A DNA stretch of 64,000 bases from Amycolatopsis tolypomycina (GTDB lineage Bacteria > Actinomycetota > Actinomycetes > Mycobacteriales > Pseudonocardiaceae). This document shows positions 49,164 to 58,253 of this stretch, in pieces. The DNA lies in NCBI RefSeq assembly GCF_900105945.1, contig NZ_FNSO01000004.1:7010001-7074000 (forward strand), in the 5' to 3' direction. Numbering within the stretch: the stretch's first letter is position 1; the number at the start of each line of letters is the position of its first letter. The translations under genes and the position numbers were made by a program. The notes under the pieces were generated by a model. The model made no database searches. It worked only from the letters and a program-made list of their open reading frames with translations, and was not told where the DNA came from.

Positions 49164-50159
49164 TCAGACCTTCCGCAGTTCCTTCGGCGGCGCGAACGTG
49201 ATCTTCTCGTTGGCCGTCGTGACCTCGTTGACGTCGCCATAACCACGCTCGGCGAGCCAGGCCAGGAGGTCCATCACCAGCTCGTCCGGCACCGACGCGC
49301 CCGACGTCACACCAACCGTCGTCACGCCGGACAGCCACGCTTCGTCGACCTCGTGCGCGAAGTCGACCAGATACGACGCCCTCGCGCCCGCCTTCAGGGC
49401 CACCTCGACCAGGCGCTTCGAGTTGGACGAGTTCGTCGACCCGACCACCAGCACCAGGTCGCACTCCGCGGCCATCGCCTTGACCGCGACCTGGCGGTTC
49501 GTCGTCGCGTAGCAGATGTCGTCGCTCGGCGGGTCCAGCAGGTTCGGGAAGCGCTCGCGGAGCTGGTCGACGCGCTCCATCGTCTCGTCGACCGACAGCG
49601 TCGTCTGGGACAGCCAGATCACCTTCGACGGGTCGCGCACCTCGACCTTGTCGACGTCCTCGGCCGTGTCGACCAGCTGCACCTTGTCCGGCGCCTCGCC
49701 CGCTGTGCCCTCGACCTCTTCGTGGCCCTCGTGGCCGATCAGCAGGATGTCGTAGTCGTCCTTCGCGAACCGGTTGACCTCCTTGTGCACCTTCGTCACC
49801 AGGGGGCAGGTCGCGTCGATCGTGCGCAGGTTCCGCTCGGCCGCCTCCGCGTGCACCATCGGCGAGACGCCGTGGGCGGAAAACACCACCAGCGCACCCT
49901 CGGGCACCTCGGACGTCTCGTCGACGAAGATCGCGCCGCGCTCGCGCAGCGTCTCCACCACGTGCTTGTTGTGCACGATCTCCTTGCGGACGTACACCGG
50001 CGCGCCGTAGACCTCGAGGGCCTTCTCGACGGCGATCACCGCGCGGTCCACGCCGGCGCAGTAACCACGGGGTTTGGCGAGCAGCACCCGCTTGCCGGAA
50101 GCGGTTCCGGTGATCGTCGGGGTACCCGCGGGCTCGATTCCGGGACTCGCTGAACTCAT
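49164..50159 (-). CDS. ispH: 4-hydroxy-3-methylbut-2-enyl diphosphate reductase IspH
   Basis: This is the last enzyme of the MEP isoprenoid pathway (331 aa), a 4Fe-4S reductase producing IPP and DMAPP. The three cluster cysteines are visible in [18 protein letters not shown] and [11 protein letters not shown]; the substrate-binding HGV (FSAHGVSP) and the SSNSKRLVE loop are also present. It is divergent from the xseA operon, as in mycobacteria. Confidence 0.96.
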   Translation of the reverse strand: MSSASPGIEPAGTPTITGTASGKRVLLAKPRGYCAGVDRAVIAVEKALEVYGAPVYVRKEIVHNKHVVETLRERGAIFVDETSEVPEGALVVFSAHGVSPMVHAEAAERNLRTIDATCPLVTKVHKEVNRFAKDDYDILLIGHEGHEEVEGTAGEAPDKVQLVDTAEDVDKVEVRDPSKVIWLSQTTLSVDETMERVDQLRERFPNLLDPPSDDICYATTNRQVAVKAMAAECDLVLVVGSTNSSNSKRLVEVALKAGARASYLVDFAHEVDEAWLSGVTTVGVTSGASVPDELVMDLLAWLAERGYGDVNEVTTANEKITFAPPKELRKV

Positions 50160-50289
50160 GCCCCCAGGGTACGGGCAGCCCCGAGACGGTCTCGAAGTCC
50201 CTTTCGGGTGACCTCCATCCTGTGCTCGCCGTCACGCAACGCAGCGTTTCGGTTGGGCAGGAGGGCCGGTCATGCGGCAGGCTGGACCC

Positions 50290-51021
50290 ATGAAGCCATT
50301 CCCGCTCCCCCTCCGGGTCGCCGCGGGCCTCGCCGTCTCCACCGCCGAGCGGGTTCGCGAACTTCCCCGGCAGCTGGCCGGGCTCCCGGTGACCGTGGTC
50401 AGCCAGGTGCTGCAGGCCTCCATGCGGGTCCAGCAGCACGTCACCGAGCTGGCGATCAAGGGCGACAACGCCCTCTCGAGCCTGCGCCCGGTCGAAGACA
50501 CGCCGAGCTGGGCGACCTTCGACGAGGACGCCGAGCTGGGCGACGTCCCGCCCGCGCGGCCGAAGTTCGCCGACGTGCCCGAGCCGCGCTCCGAAATCAA
50601 CGGGCACGTCCCGTCGGCGGCCGAGCTCGAAGCGGAGCTCGGCGATCCGTGGGCGGCCGAAGAACGCGCGCTCGCCGAAGAGCACGCCGACGGCGAGAAC
50701 GACAGCGAGGACCAAGCTCCGCGCGCGCCCAAGCCCGGCACGCCCGCGATCGACAAGAAGACCAAGAGCGAGACGCCCCGGACCAGCGCCGCGGGCTACG
50801 AAGGGCCCGCCGGGCTGACCGGCTACGACCAGCTCACCCTGCCGCAGCTGCGGGCCCGGCTGCGGCAGCTCTCGATCGAGCAGCTCGAGACCATCCTGGA
50901 GTACGAGCGCGCCCACGCCGACCGCTCGTCCTTCACCGGCATGCTGTCCCGCCGGATCGCCAACGCCCGCAAGGCGGAACGGGCCGGAGAAGAGAACGGC
51001 GACGGCGCGGAAGGCCAGTGA
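50290..51021 (+). CDS. lipid-droplet-associated-type protein (Rv1109c-like)
   Basis: This is a 243-residue protein. An amphipathic N-terminus (KPFPLPLRVAAGLAVSTAERVRELPRQL) is followed by a long acidic, disordered middle (about 75-170) and a C-terminal SAP-like helix pair (LTLPQLRARLRQLSIEQLETILEYERAHADR). Its place between ispH and xseA matches Rv1109c, whose relatives are annotated as lipid-droplet associated. ATG 50290 is the start. It overlaps xseA (GTGA). Confidence 0.78.
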   Translation: MKPFPLPLRVAAGLAVSTAERVRELPRQLAGLPVTVVSQVLQASMRVQQHVTELAIKGDNALSSLRPVEDTPSWATFDEDAELGDVPPARPKFADVPEPRSEINGHVPSAAELEAELGDPWAAEERALAEEHADGENDSEDQAPRAPKPGTPAIDKKTKSETPRTSAAGYEGPAGLTGYDQLTLPQLRARLRQLSIEQLETILEYERAHADRSSFTGMLSRRIANARKAERAGEENGDGAEGQ

Positions 51022-52256
51022 CCACCGACACCGAAGCGAGCACCGCCGAAAAGCCGTGGCCGGTCCGGACCGTCGCGCGCAAGATCGGCGACTGGATCCA
51101 CCGGCTCGGCGCCGTCTGGGTCGAGGGCCAGGTCACCCAGGTCAGTTCCCGGCCCAACACGCAGACCGCGTTCCTGACCCTGCGTGACCCCTCGGCGGAC
51201 GTCTCGATGTCCGTCACCTGCCCGAACTGGCTGATCCGCGAGATGGAGCCGCCGCTGCGGGAGGGCGCGAGCGTCGTCGTGCACGCGAAGCCGTCGTACT
51301 TCTTCGGCCGCGGCACGATCAGCCTGCGTGCCGACCAGATCCGCGCCGTCGGCATCGGTGAGCTGCTGGCCCGGATCGAGCGCCTCAAGAAGCTGCTGGC
51401 CGCCGAAGGCCTGTTCTCGGCGCAGCGCAAGCGGCCGGTCCCGTTCCTGCCGAAGGGCGTCGGGCTGATCACCGGCCGCGCGTCGGCGGCGGAGCGGGAC
51501 GTCCTGGCCAACGCCCAGCGCCGGTGGCCGCACGTGCGGATCAAGGTGCTCAACTCGGCCGTCCAGGGCTCGCAGGCCGTCCCGCAGGTCATGCGCGCGC
51601 TGCGGATCTTCGACGCCGACCCCGAGATCGACGTGATCGTCATCGCCCGCGGCGGCGGCAGCGTCGAGGACCTGCTGCCGTTCTCCGACGAAGCGCTCTG
51701 CCGCGCGGTTTCGGCCGCCGGCACGCCGGTCGTCAGCGCGATCGGGCACGAACCGGACACCCCGCTCCTCGACTACGTCGCGGACCTGCGCTGCTCGACG
51801 CCGACCGACGCCGGCAAGCGGATCGTCCCGGACGTCCGCGAAGAGACCGAGCGCGTCCGGCAGATGCGCGACCGCGGGCGCCGGGCCCTGCACGGCTGGG
51901 TCGACACGCAGACGCGGCTGCTCACCCAGATCCGCAGCCGCCCCGCGCTGGCCGACCCGCTGGGCCCGGTGCAGCGGCGGCAGGACGACGTCGACGTCCA
52001 CCGTGAACGCGCCCGCCGCGCCATGCTCAGCCTGCTCGCCAAGGACCAGGCCGAGATCGCGAACTCCCGGGCCCGGCTCACCGCGCTCGGCCCGGCGGCG
52101 ACGCTGGCCCGCGGGTACGCGGTCGTGCAGTTCGTCGATTCCGCAGGCAACCTCCAGGTACTCCGCTCCGTCTCCGAAGTCGAGGCCGGTGCCCAGCTGC
52201 GCGTGCGCGTGGGTGACGGTGCGATCGGCGCGGTGGCGGAAGGGGAACAGGGGTGA
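51018..52256 (+). CDS. xseA: exodeoxyribonuclease VII large subunit
   Basis: This is the catalytic subunit (412 aa) of ExoVII, a single-strand exonuclease in mismatch repair and damage tolerance. An N-terminal OB fold (VWVEGQVTQVSS...TAFLTLRDP) precedes the nuclease core (VGLITGRASAAERDVL; DVIVIARGGGSVEDLLPF; VVSAIGHEPDTPLLDYVADLRCSTPTDA) and a C-terminal coiled coil. GTG 51018 overlaps the upstream stop. Confidence 0.95.
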   Translation: MTTDTEASTAEKPWPVRTVARKIGDWIHRLGAVWVEGQVTQVSSRPNTQTAFLTLRDPSADVSMSVTCPNWLIREMEPPLREGASVVVHAKPSYFFGRGTISLRADQIRAVGIGELLARIERLKKLLAAEGLFSAQRKRPVPFLPKGVGLITGRASAAERDVLANAQRRWPHVRIKVLNSAVQGSQAVPQVMRALRIFDADPEIDVIVIARGGGSVEDLLPFSDEALCRAVSAAGTPVVSAIGHEPDTPLLDYVADLRCSTPTDAGKRIVPDVREETERVRQMRDRGRRALHGWVDTQTRLLTQIRSRPALADPLGPVQRRQDDVDVHRERARRAMLSLLAKDQAEIANSRARLTALGPAATLARGYAVVQFVDSAGNLQVLRSVSEVEAGAQLRVRVGDGAIGAVAEGEQG

Positions 52257-52657
52257 CGGCGACGTTCCTCCCGCTCACCGTGGACGCGGCCCGGCGGCTC
52301 GGTGCGCATCCACTGCTCGACCAGGCAGTGCGCACCGACCGGGCCGCCGCGGAGTGCTGGACGGCCCTGCTCGCCGGCTGCGGCACCGCCGCCCGCCGCG
52401 AGCTGGCGCCGCAGCTGCGGCGGCTGTCCGAGGCGACGTCGATGCAGGTCGGCGCGCGCTGGTGGTTCGCCGAGGGTGCCGGGCACCGGCGGCGGGTGGC
52501 CGGCGCGCAGGAGAACCTCGAAGAGGCGATCGCGGACGGTGACGGGCAGGAGTTCGCGCTCGCCTTTGTGGGTTACGACCACGCGATGGCCAGCGCGGTA
52601 GTGTGCGCGAACAGCGCCAACCCGTCAGCCCGGAAGGTCGGAGAACACCGAGCGTGA
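52253..52657 (+). CDS. hypothetical protein inserted between xseA and xseB
   Basis: This is a 134-residue protein without recognised family. It is Ala/Arg-rich and probably all-helical ([66 protein letters not shown]). Both ends overlap the flanking genes by four bases (GTGA), so it is translationally coupled to xseA and xseB. That position suggests a link to ExoVII or simply co-expression. Confidence 0.65.
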   Translation: MTATFLPLTVDAARRLGAHPLLDQAVRTDRAAAECWTALLAGCGTAARRELAPQLRRLSEATSMQVGARWWFAEGAGHRRRVAGAQENLEEAIADGDGQEFALAFVGYDHAMASAVVCANSANPSARKVGEHRA

Positions 52658-52875
52658 GTGAAACAACCGGCGAGGAACTCGGCTACGAGCAGGCTCGCGA
52701 CCGCCTCGTCGAGGTCGTCCGGGAACTCGAGGCCGGCGGGCTCTCCCTCGAGCAGTCGCTCGCGTTGTGGGAGAAGGGCGAGAAGCTCGCGAAGGTGTGT
52801 GAGCGCCATCTCGAAGGCGCCCGCGAGCGGATCGAAGCCGCGCTGGCCTCGGTGGAGGACGACTCCGAGCAGTGA
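52654..52875 (+). CDS. xseB: exodeoxyribonuclease VII small subunit
   Basis: This is a 73-residue helical subunit of ExoVII. The family pattern is clear: [50 protein letters not shown] 52654 overlaps the upstream gene. Several small subunits coat the XseA coiled coil. Confidence 0.95.
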   Translation: MSETTGEELGYEQARDRLVEVVRELEAGGLSLEQSLALWEKGEKLAKVCERHLEGARERIEAALASVEDDSEQ

Positions 52876-52924
52876 GGTAGGCCATGCCGACGGTATCTGG
52901 AAACACGGCGGGTATCTGACAGAC

Positions 52925-53014
52925 TGAACCTTATTCGGGCCAGGCTGGCGCTACGGAACGCAACCGATCCGCCTGCGGTGACTCTTGCGCCGGCCGACGG
53001 CTGAATAAGGTTCA
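52925..53014. other. branched inverted-repeat element before glpX
   Basis: A perfect 12-bp inverted repeat (TGAACCTTATTC, 52925-52936; its complement, 53003-53014) encloses 66 bases that can fold further: GGCC 52938-52941 with 52992-52995, GGCGC 52947-52951 with 52987-52991, then two small hairpins (52954-52966 and 52969-52978). AT-rich arms with a GC-rich interior are unusual here. It could be a structured 5' leader of glpX, a small RNA or a bidirectional terminator. Two GGTATCTG copies (52892, 52911) lie just upstream. Confidence 0.6.
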
Positions 53015-53048
53015 CCGTTGACCCGCCAGTTCCACGATCCGGGAGGCA

Positions 53049-54101
53049 ATGATGTCCGCCGCAGAGAGTCGTCGTGAAGCGCCCGACCGCAACCTCGCGA
53101 TGGAGCTGGTCCGGGTCACCGAAGCCGCGGCGATGGCGGCGGGCCGCTGGGTCGGCCGCGGCGACAAGATCGGCGGGGACGGCGCGGCCGTCGACGCGAT
53201 GCGCCAGCTCGTCTCGACGGTGTCGATGCGCGGGGTCGTGGTGATCGGCGAGGGCGAGAAGGACGAAGCCCCGATGCTGTTCAACGGCGAAGAGGTCGGC
53301 AACGGCGACGGGCCGGACTGCGACGTCGCGGTCGACCCGGTCGACGGCACCACGCTGATGGCCAAGGGCATGCCGAACGCGCTCGCGGTGCTGGCGGTCG
53401 CCGAGCGCGGCGCGATGTTCGACCCGTCAGCGGTGTTCTACATGGAAAAGCTGGCCGTCGGGCCCGAAGCGGCGGGCAAGGTCGAGCTCGGCGCGCCGAT
53501 CGCGGAGAACATCCGCCGGGTCGCCAAGGCGAAGAACAGCAGCGTCGGCGACGTCACCGTGTGCATCCTCGACCGCCCGCGCCACGAGCAGCTCATCAAG
53601 GAGGTCCGCGAGGCAGGCGCGCGGATCCGGTTCATCTCCGACGGCGACGTCGCGGGCGCGATCGCCGCGGCCCGCCCGACCACCGGCGTCGACATGCTGA
53701 TCGGCATCGGCGGCACCCCCGAGGGCATCATCGCCGCCTGCGCGATGAAGTGCCTCGGCGGCGAGCTGCAGGGCCGGCTGTGGCCGAAGGACGACGCCGA
53801 GCGCGAGAAGGCCCTCGCCGCCGGGCACGACCTCGACCGGATCCTGCTGAACGACGACCTCGTGCGCGGCGACAACGTCTTCTTCTGCGCCACCGGCGTC
53901 ACCGACGGCGACCTGCTGCGCGGCGTCCACTACCGCGAGGGCGGGGCGACGACGCAGTCCATCGTGATGCGGTCCAAGTCCGGGACCGTCAGAATGATCG
54001 ACGGCTACCACCGGCTGAACAAGCTGCGGGCGTACTCCTCGGTCAACTTCGACGGCCACCTGGACGCGCCCGCCGACGACGTGGTGCCCCCGCTGCCGTA
54101 A
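53049..54101 (+). CDS. glpX: class II fructose-1,6-bisphosphatase GlpX
   Basis: This is the gluconeogenic phosphatase (350 aa) of the GlpX type, the main form in actinobacteria. The metal site [16 protein letters not shown], the [10 protein letters not shown] segment and [21 protein letters not shown] are diagnostic. ATG 53049 (or 53052) follows GGGAGGCA. It lies 34 bases after a branched hairpin element. Confidence 0.95.
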   Translation: MMSAAESRREAPDRNLAMELVRVTEAAAMAAGRWVGRGDKIGGDGAAVDAMRQLVSTVSMRGVVVIGEGEKDEAPMLFNGEEVGNGDGPDCDVAVDPVDGTTLMAKGMPNALAVLAVAERGAMFDPSAVFYMEKLAVGPEAAGKVELGAPIAENIRRVAKAKNSSVGDVTVCILDRPRHEQLIKEVREAGARIRFISDGDVAGAIAAARPTTGVDMLIGIGGTPEGIIAACAMKCLGGELQGRLWPKDDAEREKALAAGHDLDRILLNDDLVRGDNVFFCATGVTDGDLLRGVHYREGGATTQSIVMRSKSGTVRMIDGYHRLNKLRAYSSVNFDGHLDAPADDVVPPLP

Positions 54102-54110
54102 AGGAGATCC

Positions 54111-54860
54111 GTGACCAGGCGACTGCTGGTTCTGCTGGCCCTGCTGTCTCTCCTGGTCCCGGGCACCGCCGCGGCCGCCCCCGCCATCGTCGGGGGTACG
54201 AACGCGGACCAGCCGTACCCGTTCGCGGTGTCGTTGCATTCGGCGTCCGGCAAGCTGTTCTGCGCCGGCGCGCTGATCGCGCCCACCTGGGTGGTCACGG
54301 CCGCGCACTGCGCGTTCGACAAGACCCCGCCGACGATCTCGGTGCGGGCGGGCACCAACGAATCAGGGCAGGGCGGCGAGGTCGGCCAGGTCGCCGGGAT
54401 CGTCGTGAACCCGGCGTTCAACACCCAGAGCCCGGCGGGCGACATCGCGCTGCTGCGGCTGACGGCGCCGGTCGCGGCCGCGCCGATCGGGCTCGCGACG
54501 GCCGCGGCGCCGGGCACCGCGACCCGGATACTCGGCTGGGGCCAGACGTGCCCGAAGCTGAACTGCGGCGACATCCCCACGACGCTGCAGCAGCTCGACA
54601 CGCAGATCGTCGAAGGGTCGAAGTGCACGTCGGTGTTCGACGGCACGGCCGAGCTGTGCACCGACAACCCCGGCGGCAGGTCCGGGGCATGCTTCGGCGA
54701 CTCCGGCGGCCCGGAGATCGTGCGCGAAGGCGACCACTGGCTGCTCGTCGGCGTCACCAGCCGCCCGGGCAACAACGACCCGGAATGCGCGACGGCGCCG
54801 TCGATCTACACCTCCGTGGTCGCCTACGCGCCGTGGATCGCGGAGAAGACGAAGGCCTGA
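54111..54860 (+). CDS. secreted trypsin-like serine protease
   Basis: This is a 249-residue S1 protease with a signal peptide (RRLLVLLALLSLLVPGTAAAA). The mature enzyme begins almost directly with IVGG, so the propeptide is extremely short. The triad is visible: His in TAAHC, Asp in GDIALLRL, Ser in GDSGGP. The segment ELCTDNPGGRSGACFGDSGGP gives the position of the S1-pocket residue. It starts at GTG nine bases after glpX. Confidence 0.92.
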   Translation: MTRRLLVLLALLSLLVPGTAAAAPAIVGGTNADQPYPFAVSLHSASGKLFCAGALIAPTWVVTAAHCAFDKTPPTISVRAGTNESGQGGEVGQVAGIVVNPAFNTQSPAGDIALLRLTAPVAAAPIGLATAAAPGTATRILGWGQTCPKLNCGDIPTTLQQLDTQIVEGSKCTSVFDGTAELCTDNPGGRSGACFGDSGGPEIVREGDHWLLVGVTSRPGNNDPECATAPSIYTSVVAYAPWIAEKTKA

Positions 54861-54861
54861 C

Positions 54862-55851
54862 CTACTCCGCGTTGCTCGAGTGGCCCGGGAACAGGTGGGC
54901 CTCCGGGTCGAGCGCGACGGCGATGTTGTTGACGGCCGTCGCGGCCTCGCCGAAGCCGGTCGCGATCAGCTTCACCTTCCCCGGGTACGCGGCGACGTCG
55001 CCCGCCGCGTAGACGCGCGGCCGCGCTGTCGCCATCGTCGAGTCGACGGCGATCGCGCGGTGGTCGATCTCCAGGCCCCAGCTCTCGATCGGGCCCAGGT
55101 CCGCGGTGAACCCGAGCGCCGCGACGACGGCGTTGGCCGGGAGCCGCTCTTCGCCGCCGCCCTTGATCGAGACGTCGACGGCTTCGAGGGAGCCGTCCGG
55201 TGCTTCGACGAACCGCGTGACTTCGGCGTCGGTGATGATCCGGGTGCCGAGCTCGCGCGCCTGCCGGACGATCGACTCGGCGGCGCGGAACTTCGCGCGC
55301 CGGTGCACCAGCGTGACGCTCGCCGCCACCGGGTGCAGCGCGAGGATCCAGTCGAACGCCGAGTCGCCGCCGCCGACGACCACGACGTGCTGGCCCGCGT
55401 GCGCCTGCAGTGAGGGGACGAAGTGGACCATGCCGCGGCCGAGCCAGCCGTCGCCGGCCGGCAGCGGGCGCGGGGTGAACTCGCCGATGCCCGCGGTGAT
55501 CAGCACCGCGCGGGCGCGCAGCGGCTCGCCGCCGTCGAGGGTCAGTTCGAGGTCTTCGCCTGCCGGCGCCAGCTTCTCGGCCTTGCGCCCCAGCAGGTAC
55601 CTCGGTTTGAACGGCGCGGCCTGCTGCACCAGGCCGTCGACGAGGTCGCGGCCGCGGACCTCGGCGAACCCGCCGACGTCGTAGATCATCTTCTCGGGGT
55701 ACATCGCGGTGACCTGGCCGCCGGGCTCGGGCAGCGAATCGACCACCGCCGTCGAGAGGCCGCGGAACCCGGCGTAGTAGGCGGCGAACAGGCCCGTCGG
55801 GCCCGCGCCGATGATCACGAGGTCGTACGTGTCGCCGGCAACATCAGTCAT
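54862..55851 (-). CDS. ferredoxin-NADP reductase, thioredoxin-reductase-like (type 2)
   Basis: This is a 329-residue FAD protein. The FAD motif is IIGAGPTGLFAAYYAGF, the NADPH motif VVVGGGDSAFDWIL, and the second FAD segment is VYAAGDVAAYPGKVKLIATGFGEAATAVNNI. The CxxC pair of thioredoxin reductases is missing; at its place is WILALHP. This is the pattern of YumC-type ferredoxin (flavodoxin) NADP reductases, which pass electrons from NADPH to ferredoxin. Confidence 0.88.
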   Translation of the reverse strand: MTDVAGDTYDLVIIGAGPTGLFAAYYAGFRGLSTAVVDSLPEPGGQVTAMYPEKMIYDVGGFAEVRGRDLVDGLVQQAAPFKPRYLLGRKAEKLAPAGEDLELTLDGGEPLRARAVLITAGIGEFTPRPLPAGDGWLGRGMVHFVPSLQAHAGQHVVVVGGGDSAFDWILALHPVAASVTLVHRRAKFRAAESIVRQARELGTRIITDAEVTRFVEAPDGSLEAVDVSIKGGGEERLPANAVVAALGFTADLGPIESWGLEIDHRAIAVDSTMATARPRVYAAGDVAAYPGKVKLIATGFGEAATAVNNIAVALDPEAHLFPGHSSNAE

Positions 55852-55973
55852 GCTCGCTCCAGCCAGTGGTGGATGGCGGTGATCGAGAACACATCCGATC
55901 CTAGCGTCGCGCGGGGCCGAGGGTGGGCGACGCCACCACGCGGCGCGGCCCGAACAGGGCCAGAATCGGTGTC

Positions 55974-57371
55974 ATGGCTGACCAGGAATACCGGATCGAA
56001 CACGACACCATGGGCGAGGTCCGCGTGCCTGCCGACGCGCTCTACCGCGCGCAGACCCAGCGGGCCGTGGAGAACTTCCCCATCTCCGGCCGGGGCCTGG
56101 AGCGCGCCCAGATCCGCGCGCTCGGCCTGCTCAAGGCCGCCGCCGCGCGGGTGAACCTCAAGCTGGGCGTGCTCGACGCCGAGGTCGCCGACGCCATCGC
56201 GGCCGCCGCCGACGAGGTCGCCGCCGGGGCCCATGACGCGCACTTCCCCATCGACGTCTTCCAGACCGGGTCCGGGACGTCGTCGAACATGAACGCCAAC
56301 GAGGTCATCGCGACGCTGGCTTCGCGCGCCCTCGGCCGTGACGTGCACCCGAACGACCACGTCAACGCGTCGCAGTCGTCGAACGACACCTTCCCGACGA
56401 CCATCCACGTCGCCGCGACCGAGGCCGTCACCAAGGACGTCATCCCGGCGCTGGAGTACCTGGCCGGCGCGATCGAGGTCCGCGCCGCGGAGTGGGCGGA
56501 CGTCGTGAAGTCCGGCCGCACGCACCTGATGGACGCGGTGCCGATCACGCTCGGCCAGGAGGCGGGCGCGTGGGCGTCCCAGATCCGCTTCGGCGTCGAG
56601 CGCCTGAAGTCGGGCCTGCCGCGGCTGGGCGAGCTGCCGATCGGCGGCACCGCCGTGGGCTCGGGCCTGAACGCGCCGGAGGGCTTCGGCGCCTCGGTCG
56701 CCGCGGAGCTCGCGACGGTCACCGGGCTGCCGCTCACCGAGGCCCGCGACCACTTCGAGGCGCAGGCGACGCAGGACAGCGTCGTCGAGACGTCCGGGCA
56801 CCTGCGCACGGTCGCCGTGTCGCTCAACAAGATCGCCAACGACCTGCGCTGGCTGGGGTCCGGTCCGCGCACCGGGCTGGCCGAGCTGGCGCTGCCGGAC
56901 CTGCAGCCGGGCTCGTCGATCATGCCGGGCAAGGTGAACCCGGTGATCCCGGAGGCGACGCTGCAGGTGGTGGCCCAGGTGATCGGCAACGACGCGGCGG
57001 TCGCCTTCGCCGGCGCGGCGGGCAATTTCCAGCTGAACGTCAACCTGCCGGTGATCGCCCGGAACGTCCTCGAATCGGCGCGGCTGATCGCGGCGGTTTC
57101 CCGGTTGCTGGCGGACAAGGTGTTCGCGGGCATCACGGTGAACACCGACCGCGCGCGGACCTACGCCGAGGGCTCGCCGTCGATCGTGACGCCGTTGAAC
57201 TCCTACATCGGCTACGAAGCGGCGGCCGCGGTGGCGAAGCAGGCGTTGAAGGAGCTCAAGACGATTCGCGAGGTCGTCATCGAGCGCGGGTACGTCCGCG
57301 ACGGGAAGCTCACGGAGGAGCAGCTCGACGAGGCGCTCGACGTGCTGCGCATGGCCCGCGGCGGCAAGTGA
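55974..57371 (+). CDS. fumC: class II fumarate hydratase
   Basis: This is the TCA-cycle enzyme that interconverts fumarate and malate (465 aa). The superfamily signature [11 protein letters not shown] and the FumC blocks [32 protein letters not shown] and [16 protein letters not shown] are all present. ATG 55974 was chosen; an upstream in-frame ATG at 55923 lacks homology. It overlaps the following regulator gene by one base (TGATG). Confidence 0.95.
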   Translation: MADQEYRIEHDTMGEVRVPADALYRAQTQRAVENFPISGRGLERAQIRALGLLKAAAARVNLKLGVLDAEVADAIAAAADEVAAGAHDAHFPIDVFQTGSGTSSNMNANEVIATLASRALGRDVHPNDHVNASQSSNDTFPTTIHVAATEAVTKDVIPALEYLAGAIEVRAAEWADVVKSGRTHLMDAVPITLGQEAGAWASQIRFGVERLKSGLPRLGELPIGGTAVGSGLNAPEGFGASVAAELATVTGLPLTEARDHFEAQATQDSVVETSGHLRTVAVSLNKIANDLRWLGSGPRTGLAELALPDLQPGSSIMPGKVNPVIPEATLQVVAQVIGNDAAVAFAGAAGNFQLNVNLPVIARNVLESARLIAAVSRLLADKVFAGITVNTDRARTYAEGSPSIVTPLNSYIGYEAAAAVAKQALKELKTIREVVIERGYVRDGKLTEEQLDEALDVLRMARGGK

Positions 57372-58222
57372 TGGGTGACGCCGCCGAGCTGGGCGCCTTC
57401 CTGAAGGCACGCCGCGCCGCCCTCGACCCGGCCGACCTCGGCCTGCCGGCCGGGGTCACCCACCGGCGGGTCAAGGGCCTGCGCCGCGAGGAACTCGCCC
57501 AGCTCGCCGGTATCAGCGTCGACTACTACACGCGGCTGGAGCAGGGCCGCGCGAAGAACGTCTCGGACGCGATCCTCGACGCGCTCGCTCGCGCACTGCG
57601 CCTCGACGCCGGCGAGGAGGCCTACCTGCACAACCTCGCCGCGCCGAAGCGCCGTGAGCAGCCCGCGCCGCAACGGATCCGGCCCGAGCTACAGCAGCTG
57701 CTGGATGCCGTCCAGGCGCCCGCGTTCATCTTCGGGCGCTACCTGGACGTGCTGGCCTGGAACGCGCTCGGCGGCGCGGTCGCCTTCGACTTCGCCCGGC
57801 TCGAAGAGCGCAACATCGCCAGGCTGTCCTTCCTCGGCGACCGCGGGAAAGCGCTGTACCCGGAGTGGGACACGGTGTCCCGCGAGGTCGTCGCCAACCT
57901 GCGCGCGGAAAGCGGCAGGCACCCGGGCGACCCGGAGCTCGCCCGGCTCGTCGACGAGCTTTCGCGGGCCAGCGCCGAGTTCCGCGAGCTGTGGGCCGAG
58001 CACGCGGTGCGGGAGAAGGCGCAGGGGTGGAAGGTGCTGGCGAACCCCGTCGTCGGCGAGCTGCGGCTGCGGTACGAGACGCTGCGGCTGCCCGACGACC
58101 CGGACCAGGGCCTTGTCATCTACCACGCCGAGCCGGGATCGGAGAGCGAGCGCGCGCTCGGCCTGCTGGCCAGCTGGGTCGCCGAGGCGCCGCTGACCAG
58201 GGCAAACGTCAAGCCGTCCTGA
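57371..58222 (+). CDS. helix-turn-helix regulator, MmyB type
   Basis: This is a 283-residue regulator with an N-terminal XRE-type helix-turn-helix (GLRREELAQLAGISVDYYTRLEQGRAKNVSD, about residues 34-64). It is followed by an MmyB-like PAS-type ligand domain (AFIFGRYLDVLAWNALGGAVAFDF ... YPEWDTVSREVVANLRAESGRHPGDPELARLV). MmyB-type proteins regulate antibiotic or metabolic genes in actinomycetes. Its ATG overlaps the fumC stop, an odd partnership; the target is unknown. Confidence 0.88.
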   Translation: MGDAAELGAFLKARRAALDPADLGLPAGVTHRRVKGLRREELAQLAGISVDYYTRLEQGRAKNVSDAILDALARALRLDAGEEAYLHNLAAPKRREQPAPQRIRPELQQLLDAVQAPAFIFGRYLDVLAWNALGGAVAFDFARLEERNIARLSFLGDRGKALYPEWDTVSREVVANLRAESGRHPGDPELARLVDELSRASAEFRELWAEHAVREKAQGWKVLANPVVGELRLRYETLRLPDDPDQGLVIYHAEPGSESERALGLLASWVAEAPLTRANVKPS

Positions 58223-58253
58223 AATTGTCGGTGGTCCGGGTCATGATGTCCGG

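Noticed and set aside
52925..53014. MITE-like mobile element with terminal inverted repeats
   Set aside because: No target-site duplication flanks the 12-bp arms, and no second copy was seen in the window; a structured RNA is the simpler reading.
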